A stretch of DNA of 52,847 nt from contig CAMCXK010000011.1 in NCBI GenBank assembly GCA_945883435.1, forward strand, positions 1-52,847, given 5' to 3'. The stretch is from Chthoniobacter flavus (GTDB lineage: Bacteria; Verrucomicrobiota; Verrucomicrobiia; Chthoniobacterales; Terrimicrobiaceae). Positions 1 through 6,810 of the stretch are shown here, one piece after another (the first letter of the stretch is position 1; the number at the start of each line of letters is the position of its first letter). A program made the position numbers and the translations under genes. The notes beneath the pieces are model-generated. The model saw only the letters and a list, made by a program, of their open reading frames with translations, did no database searches and had not been told where the DNA came from.

Positions 1-231
1 GCGGAGAAGATCGACTTCGCGGGTGCGTTTTGCTTTCAGCAGTTCCTCGGATCTTAAAGTGGTTTTCTCCCTCGCCAGACGGTCCTCAAGCGCGGCGAGT
101 TTGCTTCGCTCCGGCGCGAAGACCGCTGCACCAAGCGCCAGGAGCATGACCACAACAAGCGCCATCAGATACCGGTTCGCTTTTTTCCAAAGATCCGGCC
201 GTCGTCTCCGCTTGATGCTGAGGGATTCCAC
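1..231 (-). CDS. FtsB/DivIC-like septum formation initiator, 5' part only
   Basis: The minus strand reads open for exactly 77 codons from a GTG at 231-229 to the window edge. The product has a basic N-terminus (KRRRRPDLWKK), one membrane segment at residues 21-39 (YLMALVVVMLLALGAAVF) and then a charged heptad-like stretch (KLAALEDRLAREK, LRSEELLKAK) typical of a periplasmic coiled coil. This is the layout of the FtsB/DivIC family, small bitopic divisome proteins. The gene is divergent from secA across 95 bp. The GTG start was chosen because no ATG is in frame, and its RBS is weak. Other small coiled-coil membrane proteins share this layout, so the family call is moderate. Confidence 0.55.
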   Translation of the reverse strand, partial: MESLSIKRRRRPDLWKKANRYLMALVVVMLLALGAAVFAPERSKLAALEDRLAREKTTLRSEELLKAKRTREVDLLR

Positions 232-326
232 GAATCCAAATCTACCAAGGAAGTCCGGGAAATGCCAGATGCGACTTTTTCTGCCATTCCCCTCCCCGCG
301 CATCCATGCTTCACTAAGCCACTGCC

Positions 327-3284
327 ATGTTCAGTTGGATCCTCAAAAAAATCGTCGGCTCGAAAAACCAGCGCGAGTTGCGCCGCATGTTGCCGGTCGT
401 CAAACATATCAACGAGCTGGAAACCGGCTTCCAATCACTCTCCGACGACGCCCTGCGCGCCAAGACGCTTGCTTGGAAGGATCGGTTCGCTGGCATCTCC
501 GGATCCGCCGAGCGCGCCGCGGCGTTGGATGAAGTTCTTCCCGAGGCGTTCGCGGTGGTTAAAAATGCCGCCCGCCGCCTTTGCGGGCGCACATTTGAAG
601 TTTGCGGCCAGTCGCTGGCCTGGAACATGGTGCATTTCGACGTCCAGCTCATCGGCGGCATGGTTCTGCACAAAGGCCGCATCGCCGAAATGGCCACCGG
701 CGAGGGCAAGACCTTGGTAGCCACCCTTCCCGTCTACCTCAACGCGCTCGCCGGCCAAGGCGTCCATGTGGTGACGGTCAACGACTACCTCGCCCGGCGC
801 GATGCCGAGTGGATGGGCCAGCTGTATTCGTTTCTTGGGCTCTCGGTGGGCGTTCTTCAAAACGACCAGCACCCGTCCGTGCGCCGCCAGCAATACCATT
901 GCGACATCACCTACGGCACGAACAGCGAGTTCGGATTCGACTACCTGCGCGACAATGGCATGGCCACCAGCCGTGAGCAACAGGTGCAACGGGGACATCC
1001 GTTCGCCATTGTCGACGAGGTGGATTCCATCCTCATCGACGAAGCCCGGACGCCGTTGATTATTTCCGGCCCGGCGACCGTTTCAACCCATCAATACGAC
1101 CGTTTCAAGCCCCTCATCGACCAGCTCGTCCGCAAGCAGACTCTCCTGTGCACGCGTCTCGCCGGCGAAGTCAAGGATCTCGTGGATCAAGGCAAACCCG
1201 CCGAGGCCGGCCGCACACTTTTCAAGATCAAGCTCGGCCAACCCCGCAGCAAGGCTCTTCTCCGCCACCTTGAGGATCCCGAAATGCGCAAGCTCATGGA
1301 CAAGGCGGAACTCGAATTCTACAAGGATACCGAGGGAAAGGCGGCCCTTGTTGCCCTCAAGGAGGAACTTTATTTCACCATCGAAGAGCGTTCGCACGAC
1401 GCCGATCTCACGGAACTCGGCCGCACCTTCTTGAACCCCGATGATCCGAATGCGTTTGTGCTTCCCGATCTGCTGACGGAATTCGCCGATATCGAGAACG
1501 ACACCTCGATCACCCCCACGCAAAAAGTGCAGAAAAAGGCCGAGCGGCAGCGTCACTGCGATGCCCAAGCCGAGCGCATTCACAATATCACACAGCTCCT
1601 CAAAGCTTATTGTCTCTACGAGAAAGATGTGGAGTATGTCGTTGAAGAAAACAAGGTTATCATCGTTGATACATTCACCGGACGCAAAATGCCAGGGCGC
1701 CGCTGGAGCGATGGGCTACACCAAGCCGTGGAAGCCAAGGAGGGCGTTCAAATCGACCGGGAAACCCAAACGCTCGCCACCATCACTATTCAGAATTATT
1801 TCCGTCTTTACGACAAACTGGGCGGTATGACAGGCACGGCCGAGACCGAGGTGAGCGAGTTCCACGATATTTACAAACTCGACGTCAACGTCATCCCCAC
1901 GAATCGCACCGTCCGGCGCGTGGATGAGAACGACCGCATTTACAAAACCCGTCGCGAAAAATACAACGCCGCCATCGAAGCCATCAAGGAGGCCCACGGC
2001 CGCGGCCAGCCGATTCTCGTCGGCACCGCCAGCGTCGAAGCCTCCGAGCTCCTCAGCCGGATGCTCAAGCTGCAGAAAATCCCCCATACCGTTCTCAACG
2101 CCAAGTATCACATGCAAGAGGCGGAAATCGTCGCGCGCGCCGGCCTTCCCGGTGCCGTCACCATATCCACCAACATGGCGGGCCGTGGCACCGACATCAA
2201 ACTGGGCGAAGGTGTTTCCGACCTCGGAGGGCTTTTTGTGCTTGGCACCGAGCGCCACGAATCCCGCCGGATCGACCGCCAGCTTCGCGGACGCTGCGCC
2301 CGCCAGGGAGATCCCGGCCGTTCGAGGTTTTATGTCAGCTTCGAAGACGATCTCATGCGCAACTTCGGAGCCAGCGACCGCATGACCAAGATCATGGAAA
2401 CCTTTGGTCTCAAGGAGGGCGAGGAACTGGAGCACCCTTGGCTCAACCGCAGCGTGGAAACCGCCCAAAAACGCGTTGAACAGCGCAACTATCTCATGCG
2501 CAAACGCACCTTGGAGTTCGATGATGTCATGAACCAGCAACGCGAAGTCATCTACGGCTATCGCAACGAGGTCATGGACTCCGACTCCCCGCGCGATCTC
2601 ATTCTTGAGGTGATCCGGGAAACCGTTCCCAAAAAAACCGCCACCTTCCTGGACGATGCCGAGGGGGCCGAGTCCGACCCCGATGGCCTTTTGCAGTGGA
2701 TCAATACCAGCTTTCCATTGGGACTCACCCGCGAGAAGGCCGCTTTCGATTCCCGGTCTGTTGAGGAAAACAGCCGATTTCTCGTCGAAACCATCCAGTC
2801 CGCCTACGAACGCAAGGCGGCACTGGAAAATCCCGAGGCACTTGCCGGACTCGAGCGCTACATCATTCTCAACGCCATCGACCGGCTCTGGCAGGAACAC
2901 CTCTATGCCATGGACGGCCTTCGTGAAGCCGTTTACCTCCGCGCCTTCGGCCAAAAGGACCCCCTTGTGGAATACAAAAACGACGCCTACGCCATGTTTG
3001 TCGACCTCATGGATTCCATCAAGGCCGAGGTCCTCAACAATCTCTTCCGCAGCACCACCAATCTCCAGGCCTTCGAGCAACTCCTTGCCGGCATGGGCCA
3101 GATGCTCAGCCATCCCGAAGAGGCCCTCAACCCCGGTTCTGGCGCCGCCACAGCCGAGGAGCCTGCCGTCAAACCGCGTCTTGAGCTCCCTCTCCGGCGC
3201 GAACCACCCAAGGCCGGCCGCAATGATCCCTGCCCTTGCGGATCCGGCAAAAAATACAAATCCTGCTGCGGCCGCCTGGCCTGA
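327..3284 (+). CDS. secA: Preprotein translocase ATPase SecA
   Basis: SecA is the ATP-driven motor that pushes unfolded preproteins through SecYEG. Visible motifs are Walker A (ATGEGKT, residues 123-129), the [13 protein letters not shown] motif near 230-242, [35 protein letters not shown], the [13 protein letters not shown] motif, and a C-terminal SEC-C zinc motif ([14 protein letters not shown]). At 985 aa it is longer than the roughly 900 aa of E. coli SecA. The extra length sits in the region after ISGP (about residues 250-430), a charged helical insertion of the kind known in PVC/Bacteroidetes SecA proteins. The ATG start gives the expected SecA N-terminus. The gene stands alone and is followed by a parS site 22 bp after the stop codon. 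Confidence 0.97.
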   Translation: MFSWILKKIVGSKNQRELRRMLPVVKHINELETGFQSLSDDALRAKTLAWKDRFAGISGSAERAAALDEVLPEAFAVVKNAARRLCGRTFEVCGQSLAWNMVHFDVQLIGGMVLHKGRIAEMATGEGKTLVATLPVYLNALAGQGVHVVTVNDYLARRDAEWMGQLYSFLGLSVGVLQNDQHPSVRRQQYHCDITYGTNSEFGFDYLRDNGMATSREQQVQRGHPFAIVDEVDSILIDEARTPLIISGPATVSTHQYDRFKPLIDQLVRKQTLLCTRLAGEVKDLVDQGKPAEAGRTLFKIKLGQPRSKALLRHLEDPEMRKLMDKAELEFYKDTEGKAALVALKEELYFTIEERSHDADLTELGRTFLNPDDPNAFVLPDLLTEFADIENDTSITPTQKVQKKAERQRHCDAQAERIHNITQLLKAYCLYEKDVEYVVEENKVIIVDTFTGRKMPGRRWSDGLHQAVEAKEGVQIDRETQTLATITIQNYFRLYDKLGGMTGTAETEVSEFHDIYKLDVNVIPTNRTVRRVDENDRIYKTRREKYNAAIEAIKEAHGRGQPILVGTASVEASELLSRMLKLQKIPHTVLNAKYHMQEAEIVARAGLPGAVTISTNMAGRGTDIKLGEGVSDLGGLFVLGTERHESRRIDRQLRGRCARQGDPGRSRFYVSFEDDLMRNFGASDRMTKIMETFGLKEGEELEHPWLNRSVETAQKRVEQRNYLMRKRTLEFDDVMNQQREVIYGYRNEVMDSDSPRDLILEVIRETVPKKTATFLDDAEGAESDPDGLLQWINTSFPLGLTREKAAFDSRSVEENSRFLVETIQSAYERKAALENPEALAGLERYIILNAIDRLWQEHLYAMDGLREAVYLRAFGQKDPLVEYKNDAYAMFVDLMDSIKAEVLNNLFRSTTNLQAFEQLLAGMGQMLSHPEEALNPGSGAATAEEPAVKPRLELPLRREPPKAGRNDPCPCGSGKKYKSCCGRLA

Positions 3285-3305
3285 GTGGCCGTTGGGGCAG
3301 ACAAG

Positions 3306-3321
3306 TGTTCCACGTGGAACA
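3306..3321. promoter_or_regulatory. parS: parS centromere site 1 (ParB-binding palindrome)
   Basis: The 16 bases TGTTCCACGTGGAACA form a perfect palindrome matching the bacterial parS pattern (tGTTtCACGTGaAACa and its GTTCCACGTGGAAC variant). It lies just downstream of the secA stop codon. ParB loads at such sites to form the partition complex, and they normally cluster near oriC. A second perfect copy lies 1.1 kb away. No parB is in the window. Confidence 0.85.
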
Positions 3322-3329
3322 ACCGGTTC

Positions 3330-3800
3330 AACCGCGACCTGTGTCAGTGCTTGTCTTGCCTGGCCTGGATGGATGGCATCTGGAACAATGCGCCATTGAG
3401 CCAGGATCAACCACCCGGCCAATCGATCCAACAAAGGACGTCGGGATTCCGCCACGGATGGCTTGTGTGATCACGGATTTGATGTCGAGCCATAGATCCG
3501 GTTCATTGCCGTTGTCGCCAAGGCAACCCATACTCGCCAACAAAGCCTGATTCACGAAAAGCGTGATCGCTGGGGCGGGAAACAGCATCTGCATGCTCAG
3601 GCCAGAAAACCTCTCGCTCGTCCACTACCCAATACGCCAAACGACAGATTCCAGGCGCTTCCAACGAGGTCGTCCATTCATCCCCATTTGATCCGTAGTC
3701 GGGAATAGGTCCAAAGCGACTCCAAGCGGGATTTTCAACCGCGGCATGTTGGAAAAACCTTTCGCCCGCGCGCAAAACCGCTTCAACGGCGATGCTGCGT
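3330..3800 (-). pseudogene. Possible gene debris in the 3285-3890 gap
   Basis: This 606-bp gap between secA and trmL has no convincing intact gene. On the minus strand one frame after a stop at about 3810 reads protein-like text (AVEAVLRAGERFFQHAAVEN, then DYGSNGDEWTTSLEAPGI and RLAYWVVDE). It then loses sense, and another frame upstream of 3594 continues plausibly (NQALLASMGCLGDNGNEPDL, WLDIKSVITQ). There is no ATG with an RBS. This looks like a frameshifted remnant, perhaps of a prepilin-type or Verru_Chthon cassette protein, but the family guess is weak and chance openness in GC-rich DNA cannot be excluded. Confidence 0.25.
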
Positions 3801-3890
3801 TGGCGCGCCGCAATGGCTGTTTAAAACGGTCGACTCCCTCTTGGGCTGCCATGCCCTTGCTTTGGCGCGGAAAGGGCGTTTACGGGGCGT

Positions 3891-4382
3891 TTAGGAGGCC
3901 GTTTTTTCGCGATCACCCGAAAATTCTGAAGGTTTCCATCCGGTTTGTCGCAGGGCCTCATAAAGACCGATGCCGGCCGAGCAGGCGAGGTTCAGACTCC
4001 GGGTCCGGCGCTCCATTGGAATGCGAAGGTTGGCATCCGGATGCACCCGCAGGAGTGATTCCGGCAAACCCCTTGACTCCCGGCCGAAGACGAGAAAGTC
4101 CCCGTCCGAGAATTGCGCCTCCCAGAGACTGCGCGTGGCCTTGGTGGTGAACAGATGCAAGCGGGCCGTCGGGTGTCTTGCCAGGAAGGTGTTCCAGTCC
4201 TTCCATTGACAAATATCACACTCATGCCAGTAGTCCATGCCGGCCCGCCGGAGGGACTGTTCGTCCAGGCGAAAGCCCAGCGGCTCCACCAAGTGCAGGC
4301 GGGTGGAAGTGGCATGGCAAAGCCGGGCGATATTGCCGGTGTTCGGAGGAATTTCGGGTTCGACAAGCACGAGGTTCAGCAT
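3891..4382 (-). CDS. trmL: tRNA (cytidine(34)-2'-O)-methyltransferase, TrmL/SpoU family
   Basis: The 163-aa protein is a compact SPOUT methyltransferase of TrmL length. TrmL methylates the ribose of the wobble base of tRNA-Leu isoacceptors using SAM. Motifs: an N-terminal LVEPEIPPNTGNIARLCHAT (substrate motif 1 with the conserved N-T-G-N-I-x-R), FLVFGRESRGLPESLL (motif 2, FGxExxGLP) and IPMERRTRSLNLACSAGIGL (motif 3, the SLNL knot). The ATG at 4382 was chosen because it starts directly at the family N-terminus. The frame is open further upstream, but that would run through parS site 2 and adds 53 unmatched residues. Confidence 0.88.
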   Translation of the reverse strand: MLNLVLVEPEIPPNTGNIARLCHATSTRLHLVEPLGFRLDEQSLRRAGMDYWHECDICQWKDWNTFLARHPTARLHLFTTKATRSLWEAQFSDGDFLVFGRESRGLPESLLRVHPDANLRIPMERRTRSLNLACSAGIGLYEALRQTGWKPSEFSGDREKTAS

Positions 4383-4433
4383 GGTCTGAGCATGGCGGGC
4401 GCATGGTCGGGAATTCAACTCCCGAAAATCAAT

Positions 4434-4449
4434 TGTTCCACGTGGAACA
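4434..4449. promoter_or_regulatory. parS: parS centromere site 2 (ParB-binding palindrome)
   Basis: This is a second exact copy of TGTTCCACGTGGAACA. Here the dyad extends one base on each side to an 18-bp perfect palindrome (4433-4450). It lies 51 bp upstream of the trmL start and 13 bp beyond the stop codon of the minus-strand gene 4463-5125, so it is intergenic. The two copies are 1.13 kb apart, which fits a parS cluster near an origin. Confidence 0.87.
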
Positions 4450-4462
4450 AGATTCAACCGGC

Positions 4463-5125
4463 TCAGTGCTGGAAAGCCCGCACCAACCGCTCTTGGGGAC
4501 CCTGTGGCGACTCGCCGTCCGGTATGAGCGGCCATATCCACTCCGCGCAGGGTTCGGGAAGTGCGCTGGAGTCAAACAGGGGATCCCAAGCCTCGCCGGG
4601 ATGGCTGCGGGCGGCCACGTCGGTGATCAACAAACTGTGGCGGGCGCTGGAGAGGAGCTTCCAATGGAGCGCCGCAGTGCCGGGGCCCGGCCCGGAGCGC
4701 GGGTCGAGTGCGAGCTGGGAAAGCAGCCCGGCGGAAACACAGAAATCGGCAGCGGCGATCACGGATTGCAAACGGGATGAGACTTCAAAAACATCGGCGG
4801 TTTCAAGGACCAAACGCCCGCGGGAACAGGCGGCGGCGATTTGAATTTCGACGGGGTGCACCAGATCGACCAGGACAGAACGAAATCCGGATGGCGGAGC
4901 GGGAACATCATTGAGATGACCACTGCCGAGAACAACCATCAGGCCCCCGGCCAACCTGTTTTGACATTTCTGAACCTGCGAGCGGGACCGGGCGAGGTGA
5001 TCCGCCCAGGCCGCGCGGCAACGGTGGTGGCGATGGCGGATCGCGATCTGGCGGGCCAGGGATCCATCCCACCGGGCTGTCCAAGGGCAAGGAGTGACCA
5101 GCCACTCGAGTGCTTCGAGAAGCAT
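4463..5125 (-). CDS. Conserved hypothetical, Rossmann/SAM-methyltransferase-like
   Basis: The product is 220 aa. The N-terminal part is rich in Trp, Arg and His (ARQIAIRHRHHRCRAAWADH). A glycine-rich turn follows (VVLGSGHLNDVP, residues about 84-95), then a strand ending in acid (RSVLVDLVHPVEI) and a further strand/acid pair (RLVLETADVFEV). This order (GxGxxxD, then VLVDxVH) resembles motif I and motif II of class I SAM-dependent methyltransferases, but no catalytic NPPY or similar motif is visible. The start ATG abuts the TAA of the upstream ArsR gene with no spacer, so the two are probably translationally coupled. Substrate unknown. Confidence 0.7.
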   Translation of the reverse strand: MLLEALEWLVTPCPWTARWDGSLARQIAIRHRHHRCRAAWADHLARSRSQVQKCQNRLAGGLMVVLGSGHLNDVPAPPSGFRSVLVDLVHPVEIQIAAACSRGRLVLETADVFEVSSRLQSVIAAADFCVSAGLLSQLALDPRSGPGPGTAALHWKLLSSARHSLLITDVAARSHPGEAWDPLFDSSALPEPCAEWIWPLIPDGESPQGPQERLVRAFQH

Positions 5126-5449
5126 TTACAAGGAAAACTCCCGAGCGGCTACCAAGCGGGCCCGCTCTGTCATGGCATCGCACATCAAGCGGCAAAGCTC
5201 CATCACAAGCGGGTCGGAGATGGAGTAGAAGGCACTGGTGCCCCGGGCCTCGCGTTTGAGAAAGCCTGCCTCGCGCAAAACGCCGAGTTGCTTCGAGATG
5301 TTGGCTTGCGAAAGACCGATGGATTCGACCATTTCTCCGACCGTGCGTGGACCGCTTTTGAGCTCTTGCAGGATAGCCAGACGGGTGGGCTCGGACAATG
5401 CACGGAAACGGGCGGCGATTTCCTCGAGCGATTCCCGGGATTGAGCCAT
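5126..5449 (-). CDS. ArsR-family winged-helix transcriptional regulator
   Basis: The 107-aa protein is a typical single-domain ArsR/SmtB repressor. It has FRALSEPTRLAILQEL (helix 1), then the helix-turn-helix (RTVGEMVESIGLSQANISKQ, LGVLREAGF), then the beta-wing (RREARG-type turn, AFYSI) and a C-terminal helix. The CxC alpha-3 metal motif of arsenic and cadmium sensors is absent, so it is unlikely to be a classical metal sensor although a metal ATPase gene lies 1.4 kb upstream. It resembles the SAM- or redox-linked ArsR members often found beside methyltransferase genes, and the next gene downstream is methyltransferase-like. It lies 22 bp after the DUF4159 gene in the same direction. Confidence 0.9.
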   Translation of the reverse strand: MAQSRESLEEIAARFRALSEPTRLAILQELKSGPRTVGEMVESIGLSQANISKQLGVLREAGFLKREARGTSAFYSISDPLVMELCRLMCDAMTERARLVAAREFSL

Positions 5450-5471
5450 GTGCGCGAAAGGAGTCCGTGCC

Positions 5472-6773
5472 TTACAGGGAGGCAGCGGACTTGGTTTTCG
5501 ACTCCCAGCGGGTCAGCAAATGCAGCACCACATTGGTCCCGAACTTGTAGGTGAGATCGAGGGATTCCTTGCTGATATTCCGCAGGTAGGTGTCGCGATT
5601 TTTCCAGATATTGTCATTGATGGCCACGTAGGCGTTGCGCTCGTTCCGCCGGAGGTCGATGTTTCCGTCCGGTAAAAGACCGATTTGCCACATGTCGCCG
5701 TAGTCGTTCGCGGTGTAAATGATCGCGATTTCTCCGTAAATGCGCAGGGCGTAGACGGGCTCGCGGTAGTAGTTCAGGCCGGGAGGAATCTCTTTGACTT
5801 CAGGATAGTAGGCTTGACGCTGGTCAAAAATCGGGTGGTTCTTCGGAAGTTCTTCCCAGTCCTTGTCTTTGTCGGGAATCACGCGCTTCATCTCGCGACG
5901 GAAGGCGATATCAAACCGTGAAAAGCGGCCTGGCACCGAACTGTCGCCCCAGATGGCACCGCCGAGACGCACGTATTTCCGGAGGTTCTCGACCTCGGCC
6001 TCTGTGAGTTTGAAGTCTTTGGTGCCGGTGATGAAGATGAACGGGGGCTTCTTGGTGAAGAGATCCTGCGAGTCGAGTTTGATGGCTTCGACTTTGTCGT
6101 AGTTGGTTTTCACCTTGTTTTTCGAGCGCGTGCTCATGTAGGCGAGGAGGTTCGGGAGGCTGCCGTTGTCGATTTTTTTGGGATCGCCGCCCACGCTGCT
6201 GATGGTCGAGTTCCAGTTGCCGCCATCGTAGCGGCCGATGTAGGCGGTGAATTCGAATTCCCGCGAGCGGGTGCCGGTGCCGCTGCCGGTGCCCTTGCCC
6301 CAGCCTTGGGTAAAGCTCTTGATGGCAGCCGCCTCCTGAGCCGTCATGCCGCCGCTGCCGAGGCTTGGGGGTGCGACCGCAGGTTTCGCCATGGTGACTT
6401 CGTTCATGCTTGCTGTGGGAGCCGGTGGAGCCATGACCATCTGAGCCATGTTGAAATTCATCGGCGAGACAGCGGTGGTGGTTATGGCATTCACCGTGGT
6501 GTTGTTCACCGGGGTGGCTGTGACGGTGATATCCTGGGTGGGCGGTAAAACCTGGGTTTGTTGCGGTGGCGGAGCGGCCACGGCTTCCGAGTTGCCGACA
6601 AAGCCGCCGCCGTCGCCCTCGAAATCCGGGGGCTCTTGAACCGCTTTGAAGAGGACAGTGCCGCCGAAAACCGCCACGAGGATCACATGGAGCAACAACG
6701 AAATCGTGAAGTCCGTGCGGTTGCGCAGTTTTTCGACAAACTTGTCAAGAGGGGATTGCTTCACATCCGACAT
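5472..6773 (-). CDS. DUF4159 protein with TonB-like N-terminal anchor
   Basis: The product is 433 aa. A cytoplasmic N-terminus (LDKFVEKLRNRTD) precedes one membrane helix (residues 22-42, FTISLLLHVILVAVFGGTVL), the arrangement of TonB-type proteins. A long periplasmic linker rich in Pro, Ala, Thr, Asn and Met follows (to about residue 150) with a glycine-rich tract (GKGTGSGTGT). The C-terminal half has the DUF4159 pattern: PPFIFITGTKDFKLT, then LRKYVRLGGAIWGDSS, then FDIAFRREMKRVIP, ending YKFGTNVVLHLLT. DUF4159 resembles ThuA/class I glutamine-amidotransferase folds and is frequent in PVC and Bacteroidetes genomes, but its function is not established. The linker suggests a protein spanning the periplasm. 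Confidence 0.8.
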   Translation of the reverse strand: MSDVKQSPLDKFVEKLRNRTDFTISLLLHVILVAVFGGTVLFKAVQEPPDFEGDGGGFVGNSEAVAAPPPQQTQVLPPTQDITVTATPVNNTTVNAITTTAVSPMNFNMAQMVMAPPAPTASMNEVTMAKPAVAPPSLGSGGMTAQEAAAIKSFTQGWGKGTGSGTGTRSREFEFTAYIGRYDGGNWNSTISSVGGDPKKIDNGSLPNLLAYMSTRSKNKVKTNYDKVEAIKLDSQDLFTKKPPFIFITGTKDFKLTEAEVENLRKYVRLGGAIWGDSSVPGRFSRFDIAFRREMKRVIPDKDKDWEELPKNHPIFDQRQAYYPEVKEIPPGLNYYREPVYALRIYGEIAIIYTANDYGDMWQIGLLPDGNIDLRRNERNAYVAINDNIWKNRDTYLRNISKESLDLTYKFGTNVVLHLLTRWESKTKSAASL

Positions 6774-6810
6774 GGCTTCGCAACGTGCCGCAGCCCGGCG
6801 GAGCGTGCAA

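Noticed and set aside
1716-3455. 579-codon open frame on the minus strand opposite secA
   Set aside because: Lies antisense to a certain gene and is open only because of GC-rich third positions; its translation is Gly/Ala/His-rich without motifs.
4383-4541. N-terminal extension of TrmL to 4541
   Set aside because: It would cover a perfect parS palindrome and adds 53 residues not seen in the family; the internal ATG begins exactly at motif 1.
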